DNA of 64,000 nt from Burkholderia glumae LMG 2196 = ATCC 33617. Lineage in GTDB: Bacteria > Pseudomonadota > Gammaproteobacteria > Burkholderiales > Burkholderiaceae. A program made the translations under genes and the position numbers. The notes beneath the pieces were generated by a model that ran no database searches, was not told the DNA's origin, and saw nothing but the letters and a program-made list of their open reading frames with translations. The stretch spans positions 2,728,001-2,792,000 of the forward strand of contig NZ_CP009434.1 in the NCBI RefSeq assembly GCF_000960995.1, written 5' to 3'. How positions within the stretch are numbered: position 1 is the first letter of the stretch; every line of letters starts with the position of its first letter. Below, piece after piece: positions 52,459 to 62,109 of the stretch.

Positions 52459-53523
52459 TCAGCGCGTCGGCACGCCCGCGCGCCATTCGCCCCAGTGCTT
52501 GACGATGTCCTGCACGAGCGGGTTGCCGGCGCGATAGAGGTTCTCGGTGGCGATCGCGAAGCCGCCCTGGTCGGCATAGTTCAGCAGGTTGTCGACGCTG
52601 GTCTGGCCCGGATACGGCCGGTCGAAGTCCGAACCCGTGCGCAGCAGCGCCACGCGCGAGAGATCGACGCGCTGCGTGGCGGCGGCCCGCGTGAGCGCCT
52701 CATAGGTCGCGTTGTCCTCCTGCGCGGTCATGCAGTAAGTGCCCTTGCCGTCGGTCAGGATCTTCGTCCACTCGCGCGCGCGCTCGCCGAGCTTGGTGCC
52801 GGAAAACCAGGTGTTGCCCGACGAGGTGTCGCAGCGCACCACCGCCGGCGGCCGGTTGGCCGGCGCCGTGTCGAATTTCGCGCGCGCGGCCTGGGCCTGC
52901 GCGTTGTCGGCCAGCACCACGTTGCGCGACAGTGCATAGGCCGCGTCGGTCAGCTTCGGATTGAGCTCGAACACCTCGGTCTTGTAGTCGAGCGGCGGCT
53001 TCTGGCTGGGGTCCTTGGTGTTGATGCCGAGATAGCCGGTGTGCCAGCCGGCCGGGATTTCGCGCGCGTCGAGCTCCCACTGCAGGCTGAAATCGACCAG
53101 GTAATGCGACCAGGCGGCCGAGCCGACCGTGCCTTGCGCGGGATCGACGCCGGCGATGCCGGAGATCAGGAAATAGGTACGGCGCAGGTCGAATTGCGGC
53201 GAGAACGTCAGCGCCATGATGGTGGCGGCCGCGTTCGCGTATCCCATGCCCGTCGTCACGACGCAGACGTCCTCGCGGTTGCATTGCACGTTCGGATAGT
53301 CGGGCGAGAGCCCCGGCACCTTCACCTGCGTCCATGGGCCGAGCCGGTCGGTCCAGGCCTGCCCTTCCGGGCCGAACATCGTGACGATCATCACCTTCGG
53401 CGCACGCGTGCCGGCAAGGTGGCCGGCAGCGTCGGGCGAAGCCGCGTCCTGCGCGGCGGACAGCGGCGTGGTGCACGCGGCGAACGAGAAAACGGCCAGG
53501 GTAGACAGCAAGCGAGTCAGCAT
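52459..53523 (-). CDS. Purine nucleoside permease family protein
   Basis: Secreted or periplasmic protein of 354 residues with a signal peptide (LLSTLAVFSFAACTTPLSAA). The body matches the NUP family: KVMIVTMFGPEGQAWTDRLG, VVTTGMGYANAAATIMAL, YFLISGIAGVDPAQGTVGSA and TAQEDNATYEALTRAAA. Fungal members act in nucleoside transport, and the fold resembles nucleoside phosphorylases. A periplasmic nucleoside-hydrolysing or -binding role is likelier than a membrane permease because only the signal is hydrophobic. AAGGAA precedes the ATG. Confidence 0.85.
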   Translation of the reverse strand: MLTRLLSTLAVFSFAACTTPLSAAQDAASPDAAGHLAGTRAPKVMIVTMFGPEGQAWTDRLGPWTQVKVPGLSPDYPNVQCNREDVCVVTTGMGYANAAATIMALTFSPQFDLRRTYFLISGIAGVDPAQGTVGSAAWSHYLVDFSLQWELDAREIPAGWHTGYLGINTKDPSQKPPLDYKTEVFELNPKLTDAAYALSRNVVLADNAQAQAARAKFDTAPANRPPAVVRCDTSSGNTWFSGTKLGERAREWTKILTDGKGTYCMTAQEDNATYEALTRAAATQRVDLSRVALLRTGSDFDRPYPGQTSVDNLLNYADQGGFAIATENLYRAGNPLVQDIVKHWGEWRAGVPTR

Positions 53524-53978
53524 CGTCGTTCCTTTTGAATGAAGTGGTGAGAACGGCTCCCGAAGGCTGCGGGACTTGCGCGCGCGGCCAGGCCCTCCGG
53601 CCGCGCGCGCCGCGAATCCGCCGTGCCACGGCACGGGCCCCGCGGGGCCGGCGGCGCGCCATGAGGCCCGGTCACGCCGCTGTCCGGTGACAAGCATAAC
53701 GAAAACCGGCAGGCGCACGCCGGCAGGCGCGCAGACCCGGCTGAGGATACGACGTGCGGGGCGGGGGGCGGCGTCCCGCTGCGCGCCGGCCGTGACGGGC
53801 CGCGCTGCAGGCAGGACTGCACCGCGGGCCGGGCGGGGTGAACGGCGGCGGCAGGCGTTGCACTCGCGCTTGCGCCCATGCCCGCTCATGACGAAGGCCG
53901 GCGAGCCGACCGCGGCGCGGCCCGAAGCGGGCGCGGCGGCGGCCGGAGCCACGGGGCGGGACGCGGCGCCATGCTCTC
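53524..53978. other. Intergenic region, nothing recognised
   Basis: About 455 very GC-rich bases between the nucleoside permease start and the dmeF stop. No gene, repeat or terminator with good support is visible. Confidence 0.45.
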
Positions 53979-55025
53979 TTAGCTGCGCGGCGCGGCCGCC
54001 GGCATGACCTCGACGGTCAGGTGCGACAGGCCGTCGACGCCGGCCAGCCGCTGGTGATAGAAGCGCGCATCGCGGCTCGCGCTGCCGGTGGCGACCGACA
54101 GCGCGGCGCTCAGATGGCCGGGGCCGAGACGCCAGAGGTGCAGATCGACGACCGCATCGCCGTCGCCCTCGATCCGCTCGCGGATTCGCGCCGCGAGCGC
54201 GGGGTCGGGCGTCATGTCGAGCAGCGTCGCGCCGGTGTCGCGGATCAGCACGAACGACCAGTTGGCGATCACCAGCGCGCCGACGATGCCGGCCAGCGGG
54301 TCCATCCAGTTCCAGCCGAACGCGCGCGCGGCGATCAGCCCTGCGATCGCGAGCACCGACACCACGGCATCGCCGATCACGTGCAGATACGCAGCGCGGA
54401 AATTGTGATCGCGCGCGTGAAACGCCTGCTGGCCGTGGGCGCCGTGATGCGCGGCGGCGTCCGCATGATCGTGCCGATGCGCCGCATCGGCCTGATGCCG
54501 CTCCGGCGCGTGATCGTGACCATCGTGATGATCGTGGCCGCCATGCGCATGGCCATGGTGGGCGCCGCCGAGCAGCCAGGCGCAGCTGAGATTGACGGCG
54601 AGCCCGAACACGGCGATCGGAATCGCCTCGCCGAACCGGATCGGCACCGGCTCGACCAGCCGCGTGACGGCTTCATAGCCGATCAGCACCGCGATCAGCG
54701 CGAGCGCGACGGCGCTCGTGAAACCGGCCAGATCGCCAAGCTTGCCGGTACCGAACGAGAAGCGCGAATCGTGCGCATGGCGCCGCGCGTAGGTATAAGC
54801 GAGCGCGGCGATCAGCATCGCGCCGGCATGCGTCGACATGTGCAGGCCGTCGGCGACGAGCGCCAGCGAACCGAAGCGCCAGCCGCCCGCGATCTCGGCC
54901 AGCATGGTCAACGCGCAGAGCGCGATCACGAACCAGGTGCGCCGCTCGCGGCTCGCATGCTCGGCGCCGAGAAACACATGCTCGTGCCGTACAGGTCCGG
55001 ACTTCATGCCCAATGTTTCGTTCAT
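53979..55025 (-). CDS. dmeF: Cobalt/nickel efflux protein of the cation diffusion facilitator family
   Basis: CDF transporter of 348 residues with six hydrophobic segments. Metal-site motifs are LVADGLHMSTHAG in helix 2 and HVIGDAVVS in helix 5. A long histidine-rich loop (about residues 155-200, GAHHGHAHGGHDHHDGHDH and more) lies between helices 4 and 5 as in DmeF, which exports cobalt and nickel. The C-terminal cytoplasmic domain has DLHLWRLGPGHLSAALSV. It follows dmeR by 16 bases. Confidence 0.9.
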   Translation of the reverse strand: MNETLGMKSGPVRHEHVFLGAEHASRERRTWFVIALCALTMLAEIAGGWRFGSLALVADGLHMSTHAGAMLIAALAYTYARRHAHDSRFSFGTGKLGDLAGFTSAVALALIAVLIGYEAVTRLVEPVPIRFGEAIPIAVFGLAVNLSCAWLLGGAHHGHAHGGHDHHDGHDHAPERHQADAAHRHDHADAAAHHGAHGQQAFHARDHNFRAAYLHVIGDAVVSVLAIAGLIAARAFGWNWMDPLAGIVGALVIANWSFVLIRDTGATLLDMTPDPALAARIRERIEGDGDAVVDLHLWRLGPGHLSAALSVATGSASRDARFYHQRLAGVDGLSHLTVEVMPAAAPRS

Positions 55026-55041
55026 CGCACTTCCCCTCTCC

Positions 55042-55323
55042 TTACTTGAAGTAACTGTGGACGACCTCGATCAGTTGCTCGGTCGCCCTGCCGCCGGCCT
55101 CGTCAGGTTGGAACGCCGGCGCGTCCACCAGATGCTCGCGGATGTGCGACTCGAGCACGGCCGCGAGCAGTCCGTTCATCGCGCCGCGGCAACTGGTCAG
55201 CCGCTGCAGCACGTTGTTGCAGCCATGCTCTTCCTCGAGCGCGCGCTCGACGGCTTCCAGCTGCCCCTTGATGCGGCGAACGCGGTTCAGCAGCTTCTGC
55301 TTGTCCTTGACGGTGTGGCTCAT
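55042..55323 (-). CDS. dmeR: Metal-sensing repressor of the RcnR/CsoR family
   Basis: All-helical repressor of 93 residues. The signature MSHTVKDKQKLLNRVRRIKGQLEAVERAL is followed by the metal-binding cysteine region HGCNNVLQRLTSCRGAMNGL. The N-terminal His3 and the first cysteine motif (C35-like) match RcnR/DmeR, which release DNA when nickel or cobalt is bound. It is the first gene of the dmeR-dmeF operon, and its operator lies just upstream. Confidence 0.9.
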   Translation of the reverse strand: MSHTVKDKQKLLNRVRRIKGQLEAVERALEEEHGCNNVLQRLTSCRGAMNGLLAAVLESHIREHLVDAPAFQPDEAGGRATEQLIEVVHSYFK

Positions 55324-55335
55324 GGTGAGTGCGAA

Positions 55336-55354
55336 TATACCATAGGGGGGTATA
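55336..55354 (-). promoter_or_regulatory. RcnR/DmeR operator
   Basis: TATACC and GGTATA form a perfect inverted repeat around a G tract (ATAGGGG), 13 bases before the dmeR start. AT-rich arms flanking a run of G or C are the known operator form of the RcnR/CsoR family. Binding here would repress dmeRF. Confidence 0.8.
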
Positions 55355-55449
55355 CCTTGCAGTAAAACCCGATTGTGAAATCGGCAACCCGACGGGGTTC
55401 CCGGGCGAATCTCATGAGTCTCGCGGCGGCGCCGCCGCGGGCGATATCG

Positions 55450-56508
55450 TCAGGCGACCTCGATGCGGGCCGGGCCGTCCACCAGCTCGCCGATCACGGC
55501 GGCTTGCGCGAAACCGTCCGCGTGGAAGCAGGCCAGCACCGCGTCGACCGTGTCGGGCGCGCAGGCCACCAGCAGCCCGCCCGAGGTCTGCGGATCGGTC
55601 AGCAGCGCCCGAGCGGCAGCCGGCAGGGTCTCGCCGAGCCGCACCTCGGCGCCGTAGGCGGCCCAGTTGCGCTCCGAGGCGCCCGTCACCACGCCGCTCG
55701 CGGCCAACGCCTCGACGCCGGCCAGCCACGGCAGCGCCGCGTAGCGCACGCGCGCCGTGAGCCGCGCGCCGCGCGCCACCTCCAGCCCGTGCCCGAGCAG
55801 GCCGAAGCCCGTCACGTCGGTCATCGCATGTACCCCCGGCAACGCCGCCAATTCGGCCCCGGGCCGGTTGAGCCGGGTGGTCGCGGCGATCATCGCGGCG
55901 TAGCCCGCGTCGTCGAGCTGGCCCTTCTTCAGCGCCGCCGACAGCACGCCGACGCCGAGCGGCTTGCCGAGCACCAGCAGGTCGCCCGCGCGCGCGCCGG
56001 CGTTGCGCTTGACGCGCGACGGATGCACGATGCCGAGCGCCGCGAGGCCGTAGATCGGCTCGACCGAATCGATCGAATGACCGCCCGCCACGGGAATCCC
56101 CGCCTCCGCGCAGACCGCTTCGCCGCCCTTGAGCACGGCGGCGATCGTCTCGTGCGGCAGCACGTTGATCGGCATGCCGACCAGCGCGAGCGCGAGGATC
56201 GGCTTGCCGCCCATCGCGTAGACGTCGGACAGCGCGTTGGTGGCGGCGATCCGGCCGAAGTCGTAGGGATCGTCGACGATCGGCATGAAGAAATCGGTGG
56301 TGGCGACGATCGCCTGCTCGTCGTTGAGCCGGTACACGGCGGCATCGTCGGAGGTTTCGGTGCCGACCAACAGGTCGGGGAACAGCGCGGGCGGCGCGTT
56401 GCGCCTGAGCAGCTCGGCGAGCACGCCCGGCGCGATCTTGCAGCCGCAGCCGCCGCCGTGCGAGAGGCTGGTCAGACGCGGCGGATTCGATTGCGGGTTG
56501 GAGTTCAT
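55450..56508 (-). CDS. selD: Selenide, water dikinase
   Basis: Enzyme of 352 residues that makes selenophosphate from selenide and ATP for selenocysteine and selenouridine synthesis. The N-terminal active-site motif is GGGCGCKIAP with cysteine rather than selenocysteine in the first catalytic position. Further marks are TETSDDAAVYRL, ATTDFFMPIVDDP, GGHSIDSVEPIYGL, DVTGFGLLGHGLE and TDPQTSGGLLV. The ATG at 56508 has AGGA 8 bases upstream; one ten codons further up is possible. No selA, selB or selU lies nearby in the window. Confidence 0.93.
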   Translation of the reverse strand: MNSNPQSNPPRLTSLSHGGGCGCKIAPGVLAELLRRNAPPALFPDLLVGTETSDDAAVYRLNDEQAIVATTDFFMPIVDDPYDFGRIAATNALSDVYAMGGKPILALALVGMPINVLPHETIAAVLKGGEAVCAEAGIPVAGGHSIDSVEPIYGLAALGIVHPSRVKRNAGARAGDLLVLGKPLGVGVLSAALKKGQLDDAGYAAMIAATTRLNRPGAELAALPGVHAMTDVTGFGLLGHGLEVARGARLTARVRYAALPWLAGVEALAASGVVTGASERNWAAYGAEVRLGETLPAAARALLTDPQTSGGLLVACAPDTVDAVLACFHADGFAQAAVIGELVDGPARIEVA

Positions 56509-56725
56509 GAAGGCGGTCCTGGTTGGCGAAGCGTCCATTATCGGCAATCCGCCGCGAACGCGCCCGCGCCGGCGCCTCGCGTTCGGCCCCGGCGCTTGGC
56601 GAAACCGGGCGAAGCCGGCATAATCCACGCCTTGCCTCATTTTGCCTATCTTTGCCTCATCACCGCTTTCCGGCTCGCGGCTCCCTGCCGGCCGGCATCG
56701 AGCGCGCCTGGCGCGCCCCGACAAC

Positions 56726-57562
56726 ATGGATCATCTGCTGGTCGCCCTCGTCCTGTTCTCCGCGCTGCTGCATGCGGTCTGGAACGCGTTTCTGCATGTC
56801 AGCGAGGATCGCGTGATCCAGCTCGGCACCATGGCGCTTCCCTATCTGGCGGCGGGTGCGGCCGGCGCGCTGTGGCTGCCGGCGCCGGCGCCCGGCGCGT
56901 GGCCCTGCATCGCCGCCTCGGCGACGCTCGAACTCGGCTATTGCCTCGCGCTGCTGCGAGCCTACCGCAGCGGCGAATTCAGCCAGATCTACCCGATCGC
57001 GCGCGGCAGCTCCCCGCTGCTGATCGCGCTGCTGGCGCTGCCCGCGCTCGGCGAGCGGCCGTCGGCCTGGGGGCTCGCCGGCATCGTGCTGGTCTCGCTC
57101 GGCATCATGTCGCTCGGGCTGCGGCGCGGCCTGCGGCTGTCCGGCGAGAGCGTGCCCTACGCGGTGCTCACCGGCGTGTTCATCGCCGCCTACTCGGTGG
57201 TGGACGGCATCGGCGTGCGGCTCGCCGGCAATTCGCTGTCGTACGTCTGCTGGGTCTATCTGCTCTGGAACCTGCCGCAGTTCGCGCTCGTCTGCGCGCT
57301 GCGCGGCGGCCCGCGGCGGCTGCTGGCGTCGCGCGCCACGCTCTGGCGCGGCGTGGGCGCCGGCACCTGCGCGCTCGGCGCCTATGCGATCGTCACGCTC
57401 GCGTACCGGCATCTGCCGGTGGCCAGCGTGTCGGCGCTGCGCGAGACGAGCTCGATCTTCGCGATCGGCATCGGCTGGTTCGCGCTGCGCGAGCGCCCCA
57501 CCGCGCGGCGGCTCGCAGCCTGCGTGATGGTAGCTGCCGGGGCCGTGCTGATCCGGATGTGA
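56726..57562 (+). CDS. EamA-family (drug/metabolite superfamily) transporter
   Basis: Membrane protein of 278 residues with ten hydrophobic segments arranged as two EamA repeats. Marks are SALLHAVWNAFLHVSEDR at the start, the conserved YPIARGSSPLLIALLAL at the end of the first repeat and the matching RHLPVASVSALRETSSIFAIGIGWF in the second. The substrate is unknown. It is divergent from selD. Confidence 0.85.
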   Translation: MDHLLVALVLFSALLHAVWNAFLHVSEDRVIQLGTMALPYLAAGAAGALWLPAPAPGAWPCIAASATLELGYCLALLRAYRSGEFSQIYPIARGSSPLLIALLALPALGERPSAWGLAGIVLVSLGIMSLGLRRGLRLSGESVPYAVLTGVFIAAYSVVDGIGVRLAGNSLSYVCWVYLLWNLPQFALVCALRGGPRRLLASRATLWRGVGAGTCALGAYAIVTLAYRHLPVASVSALRETSSIFAIGIGWFALRERPTARRLAACVMVAAGAVLIRM

Positions 57563-58064
57563 GGCATGCCAGCCGGTCGGCACGGCCGATGCGGCAACGC
57601 GATCGTCCCCGCGCCACGGCCATCGCATGCCTGCCGGCGGCCGCTTGCCTGACCGCGGCATGCGCCGTCACCGGCAGGCACGCCATCTCGTTGTCCTGAC
57701 GAACTCCCCTGTTCTCGGCCGTGAATCCCGCGCGATGTCGTCGCGCTGGCCCACGACAGACGCGATTTGCACCTGCTGCGGCTGCCGGGCGAGCTCGGTG
57801 CCAGTCGGCCCGGCCTGCGAATCGCCCTTCATGGAAACGAGCGGCACGCATGGCGCGCCGGCCCGATCGACGCGCGCCGTCCGCGGCCCGTTTCTTGCGC
57901 AGCTCAGCCGGGACTGGAAAGCCGGGCGCCGCCGCCTGTCCGGCGCGGCTTTGCGCCCCCGCAGGGGCGATCGGCTTGTAATTTTTACAGCAATCCTTGC
58001 GGAGCGCATGCTGCCCGCGGCTGCGTTCGCGCGCCGAGGTCACGCGAAAAACAGGTAACTGCTC
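57563..58064. other. Intergenic region, no gene recognised
   Basis: About 500 bases between the EamA transporter and the KaiC-like gene. A short AT-rich stretch near 57977-57990 may be part of the promoter of the KaiC-like gene. The open frames present are arginine-rich and lack ribosome sites. Confidence 0.45.
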
Positions 58065-59579
58065 ATGACGTTAGACGACTCGAGATTTCGCCCTGCGCCA
58101 CCCCACTCCGATTCCGCGCCATCCGATGAGGGATCGGCATTCACCGACATCGAGCCACTGGAAAACGTGGCGACGGGCGTGCCGGGCCTCGACGAGATCC
58201 TCGGTGGCGGCTTCGTGCGCGGCGGCCTTTATCTGATCGAGGGGATGGCCGGCGCGGGCAAGACCATCCTGTCCAGCCAGATCGGCTTTCATCGCGTGCG
58301 CCAGGGCGAGCGCGTGCTCTACATGACGCTGATCGCCGAGTCGCACGACAAACTGCTCGGCCACCTGCGCGAGCTCGACTTCTTCGATCCGGCCGCCGTC
58401 GCGCAGAAGATGATGTTCGTGTCGGGCTATCACGAGCTGATCGAGGACGGCCTCGACGGCTTCCTCAGGCTGATCGCCGCGAGCCTGGCCAACTACCGGC
58501 CGGGCCTGCTGATCGTGGACGGCTTTCGCAGCGCGCGCGAGTTCAGCGAAACCGAGCTGTCGCTGTCGAAATTCATCCACGAGCTGAACGCGCTGGTGGC
58601 CGCGATGGGCTGCACCACGCTGCTGCTCGCGCCGCTGTCGGGCAACGAGCCGCATCCCGAGCACACGCTGGTGGACGGGCTGATCGAACTGAACCGCTAT
58701 ACCGACGGGATGCGCCGCGCGCGCGAGATCGAGGTTCACAAGATGCGCGCGCGCAACCATCTGCTCGGCCGGCACTTCTTTCGCATCACCTCCAGCGGCC
58801 ATGCGATGTACCCGCGCCTGGAGGCGCGCTTCGCCAACCTCGAGGACGAGCGCGACCTGCGCCAGCGGCTCGACACCGGCCTGCCGCATCTCGATCAATT
58901 GCTCGGCGGCGGCTTCGTGCGCGGCTCGACCACCACGGTGATGGGGCCGTCCGGGGTCGGCAAGACGCTGCTCGCGCTGCAGTTCCTGCAGGCCGGCGTC
59001 GCGCGCGGCGAGAAGGCGGTCTACCTGGGCTTCTACGAATCGCCGCAGCGGCTGATCGGCAAGGCCGAGACGGTCGGCATCCGGCTGCGCGAGGCGTTCG
59101 CCGACGGCCGCCTGGCGATGCAGTGGCAGCCGGCCGTCGAGCTCGAGGTGGACGAGCTGGCCGCCAACACGCTGGCGCTGATCCAGCGGCTCGGCGCCTC
59201 GCGGCTCGTGATCGACGGCATGGAGGGCTTCCGCGATTCGGCCCTGCGCCCCGCGCGCTTCGGCCTGTTCCTGAACGCCTTCAACCACGCGCTGCGCAAT
59301 GCCGGCGTCACCGCACTGCTGATCGAGGAGCTGCCGCTCTATCCGGAACCGTCGAACGGCAGGAGCGAGAGGCTCTGCGCGCTGACCGAGAACCTGATCG
59401 CGCTGCGCTACGCGGAAACCGACGGCCGCCTGCGGCGCATGCTGTCGGTGGTCAAGGAACGCGAGAGCGCGCACGACACCTCGCTGCGCGAGCTTTCCAT
59501 CACCTGCGCAGGGCTCGGCCTCACCGATGAACCGACGCGCTCCCCCAGGCCCGGCCCCTTTCCCGCGAAGGGACGATGA
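58065..59579 (+). CDS. KaiC-like two-domain ATPase
   Basis: Protein of 504 residues with two RecA/KaiC-type domains. Domain 1 (about 32-255) has TGVPGLDEILGGGFVRGG, Walker A GMAGAGKT (60-67) and Walker B LLIVDG (148-153). Domain 2 (about 268-490) has TGLPHLDQLLGGGFVRGS, Walker A GPSGVGKT (294-301) and LVIDGMEG. It has the double-domain layout of KaiC, but no KaiA or KaiB is present. A response regulator follows 34 bases later. Such KaiC-plus-receiver pairs in non-cyanobacteria are linked to signalling and stress, not proven clocks. AGGT precedes the ATG. Confidence 0.88.
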   Translation: MTLDDSRFRPAPPHSDSAPSDEGSAFTDIEPLENVATGVPGLDEILGGGFVRGGLYLIEGMAGAGKTILSSQIGFHRVRQGERVLYMTLIAESHDKLLGHLRELDFFDPAAVAQKMMFVSGYHELIEDGLDGFLRLIAASLANYRPGLLIVDGFRSAREFSETELSLSKFIHELNALVAAMGCTTLLLAPLSGNEPHPEHTLVDGLIELNRYTDGMRRAREIEVHKMRARNHLLGRHFFRITSSGHAMYPRLEARFANLEDERDLRQRLDTGLPHLDQLLGGGFVRGSTTTVMGPSGVGKTLLALQFLQAGVARGEKAVYLGFYESPQRLIGKAETVGIRLREAFADGRLAMQWQPAVELEVDELAANTLALIQRLGASRLVIDGMEGFRDSALRPARFGLFLNAFNHALRNAGVTALLIEELPLYPEPSNGRSERLCALTENLIALRYAETDGRLRRMLSVVKERESAHDTSLRELSITCAGLGLTDEPTRSPRPGPFPAKGR

Positions 59580-59613
59580 GCCCGAATCGCCACGCAACGG
59601 ACGCTAGCGACAG

Positions 59614-59976
59614 ATGAAAACAATCCTGCTGGTAGACGACGAATTCGATGTGCTGGTGGTGTGGCGCCTGCTGCTGGAACAGGCCGGCTATCGCGTACTC
59701 ACGGCGCCCAGCGGCGCGGCGGCGCTGGAGGCGATCAGGGCACGGCCGCCGGACCTGGTGGTGACCGACTTCATGATGCCGGAGATGTCGGGCGCGGACG
59801 TCTGCGCCGCCCTGGCGGCCGAACCGGCATGGCGCGGCATCCCGATCATCCTTTGCAGCTCGCGCGACGCCATCCCCTTGCAGCCGAATCCGCTGATCGC
59901 CTATGCACGCAAGCCGCTCGCGTTCGACCGTCTGCGCGAGATGATAGGGAAGCTGCTGGAGGGGTCCGCGCCGTGA
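59614..59976 (+). CDS. Stand-alone response regulator receiver
   Basis: Single-domain CheY-like protein of 120 residues. The acidic pocket is D8-D9 in LLVDDEFD, the phosphoacceptor is D52 in VVTDFMMPEMSG, and the conserved lysine is K100 in YARKPLAF. There is no output domain. It forms a two-gene unit with the KaiC-like protein, and no histidine kinase is near. It could be phosphorylated by an unlinked kinase or interact directly with the ATPase. Confidence 0.9.
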   Translation: MKTILLVDDEFDVLVVWRLLLEQAGYRVLTAPSGAAALEAIRARPPDLVVTDFMMPEMSGADVCAALAAEPAWRGIPIILCSSRDAIPLQPNPLIAYARKPLAFDRLREMIGKLLEGSAP

Positions 59977-60642
59977 CGCTTCGCACGCCCTTGCCGGTGC
60001 CTTTCGCGCCGGGCAGCCGATTTTGGCCAGCCCGGTGCGGCGCCGGCTTGGGTCCGGCATAGCGGCGGTTGCGGGGCGCTCGCCGCGGCAACGCAGGCTC
60101 GATGATTGCGCCCGGCACATCGTCCCCCACGGCTTCGGGCATCGTCCGCTGCCCGGCCAGGCAAGCCGGGAAGCCGCCCCCCCCCTCTCTCCGCCCCGAC
60201 AGCACCAGTCCGTCATTTCGCAACGGCTACCACGGCACCGGGCAGGCACCGGCCTGCCGTGGCTGCTTACCACCGTGCCCCGGGCCGCGCCTGGCGGCTC
60301 GCAGCACCCGATCGCCATCAGCCCGGGCAGCGCGGCGCGTGGCCGGCGAAACGCGCCGGGTGCAGGCAAGCCGTCGCTTCCGCGCCGCCGCCTCGGGCAC
60401 GGCCGACCGGTGCCGCCGCGCGGCCGACCCGGCGCGCTGACACGCTGACGCGACGACGCGCGCGCCGACCACGCCGGATGCGCCAGCGTTCATGGAACGA
60501 ACCCTGCTCGACAGGTGTGCTCGGACGACGCCGCGCCACGCCCGCCGCGCTTTGCGATAACGCGGCGCACGGTGCGCAGCCGGACCGACGCTTCCCGACA
60601 AACTTTGTAAAAACCGACGCCGTCATTCGTCAAGGAGTGCTC
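59977..60642. other. Intergenic region with one hairpin, no gene
   Basis: About 670 bases before the catalase gene. CGCGCCGGGC (60005-60014) and GCCCGGTGCG (60030-60039) can pair with one wobble and may end the preceding transcript. The last 50 bases, less GC-rich, should hold the catalase promoter. Confidence 0.5.
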
Positions 60643-61533
60643 ATGTTCACCCACAATTCCCGCCTGCAGTACACCGTTCGCGTCGCGACGCCGAATCCGG
60701 GCCTCGCCAACCTGTTGCTGGAACAGTTCGGCGGCCCGCAGGGCGAGCTCGCGGCGGCCATGCGGTATTTCACGCAGGCCGTCACCGAGGAAGACCCGGG
60801 CCGCAAGGACATGCTGCTCGACATCGCCACCGAGGAGCTGAGCCATCTGGAGGTGATCGGCTCGCTGGTGGCGATGCTCAATCGCGGCGCCAAGGGCGAG
60901 CTGGCAGAAGCGGTGGACCATCAGGCGGACCTCTACCGCAAGCTGCAGGGCGCGGGCAACGACAGCCATCTCACGCAGGTGCTGTACGGGGCGGGAACGC
61001 CTCTCACGAACTCGGGCGGCGTGCCATGGACGGCCGCCTATCTCGACACGATCGGCGAGCCCACGGCCGACCTGCGCTCGAACATCGCCGCGGAGGCACG
61101 CGCCAAGATCATCTATGAACGGCTCATCAACGTCTGCGACGACGCCGGCGTGCGCGACGCGCTCGGCTTCCTGATGACGCGAGAGGTCTCGCACCAGATC
61201 TCGTTCGAGAAGGCGCTCTACGCGATCACGGCGAACTTCCCGCCGGGCAAGCTGCCGCCGAACCCGCCCTTCGATCACGTGTACTTCGACATGTCGCCCG
61301 ACGCGCCGCCGGTGCCGGGGCCGTGGAACCGCGGCGACGGACTGGAGGCACGCGAGGCCGAGCCGGCCGTCGACGGCGGCGACGGGTCCGCCAGCGTGAC
61401 GCTGGACGGCGAGCAGGACGCCGCCATCCGCGCGATGGCCAGGCGGCTCGAATCCGACCCTGCCGTCGACCCGACCACCGGCGCCGAACTGGGCCGCGAC
61501 GGCCCGATCCCGCGCGACGGCGGCGCGCGGTGA
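60643..61533 (+). CDS. Manganese catalase
   Basis: Non-haem catalase of 296 residues that converts hydrogen peroxide to water and oxygen at a dimanganese site. Ligand candidates are E35 (GGPQGELAAAM), E65 and H68 (ATEELSHLEV), E151 (NIAAEARAKI) and H184 (TREVSHQISFEKAL). AAGGAG lies 6 bases before the ATG; the open frame extends far upstream but that part is non-protein-like. The C-terminus has an acidic, disordered extension. It lies 49 bases before a ferritin-like gene. Confidence 0.93.
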   Translation: MFTHNSRLQYTVRVATPNPGLANLLLEQFGGPQGELAAAMRYFTQAVTEEDPGRKDMLLDIATEELSHLEVIGSLVAMLNRGAKGELAEAVDHQADLYRKLQGAGNDSHLTQVLYGAGTPLTNSGGVPWTAAYLDTIGEPTADLRSNIAAEARAKIIYERLINVCDDAGVRDALGFLMTREVSHQISFEKALYAITANFPPGKLPPNPPFDHVYFDMSPDAPPVPGPWNRGDGLEAREAEPAVDGGDGSASVTLDGEQDAAIRAMARRLESDPAVDPTTGAELGRDGPIPRDGGAR

Positions 61534-61582
61534 GCGCGCCGAGCACATCCCCCGGACGCATCGTCTACGACAGGAGGCAAGC

Positions 61583-62101
61583 ATGATTGGCAACGACACC
61601 CCCACCGACAAGCATCTGAACGACTGGCTGCGCGATGCGCACGCCATGGAGCAGCAGGCGGAAACGATGCTGAGCGCGATGGCCAAGCGCCTCGAGCACT
61701 ATCCGGACCTGAAGCAGCGCATCGAGCAGCACATCACGCAGACCCAGGAGCAGTCGCGCCTCGTGCGCGAATGCCTCGAACGGCGCGGCAGCGACACCTC
61801 ATCGCTCAAGGATCTGGGCGCGAAGAGCGGGGCCGCAATGCAGGGCTTCTTCGGCATGTTCGCGCCGGATGAAGTGGTCAAGAGCGGCATCGCGGGCTAT
61901 ACGTTCGAGCACTTCGAGATCGCGTCGTACCGCGCCTTGATTTCAGCGGCCCGCGACGTGGGTGACGCCGAAACCGCCGCCGTCTGCGAACGCATCCTGC
62001 CGGAGGAAATCGCGATGGCGCAATGGCTGGAAACCCACCTGCCGGCCGTCACCGACGCCTATCTGGCGCGCTCGCGCGCCGACGTCACGGCCAAGCGCTG
62101 A
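61583..62101 (+). CDS. Ferritin-like stress protein, YciE/YciF (DUF892) type
   Basis: Helical protein of 172 residues. Repeated DAHAMEQQAETMLSAMAKRLEHYPDLKQRIEQH and SGIAGYTFEHFEIASYRALISAARDVGD carry the glutamate/histidine pattern of the DUF892 ferritin-like family, members of which are often next to manganese catalase. The role is thought to be di-metal binding in stress protection. AGGAGG precedes the ATG closely. It is probably co-transcribed with the catalase gene. Confidence 0.88.
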   Translation: MIGNDTPTDKHLNDWLRDAHAMEQQAETMLSAMAKRLEHYPDLKQRIEQHITQTQEQSRLVRECLERRGSDTSSLKDLGAKSGAAMQGFFGMFAPDEVVKSGIAGYTFEHFEIASYRALISAARDVGDAETAAVCERILPEEIAMAQWLETHLPAVTDAYLARSRADVTAKR

Positions 62102-62109
62102 CGCCCGGC

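Noticed and set aside
55422..55439. 18-bp perfect palindrome made of CGCGGCGGC and its complement
   Set aside because: Such CGG/CCG palindromes arise easily at this base composition, and it has no loop, T run or conserved position to suggest function.
57627..58058. Plus-strand open frame of 143 codons before the KaiC-like gene
   Set aside because: No ribosome site, arginine-rich composition and no domain; treated as intergenic.
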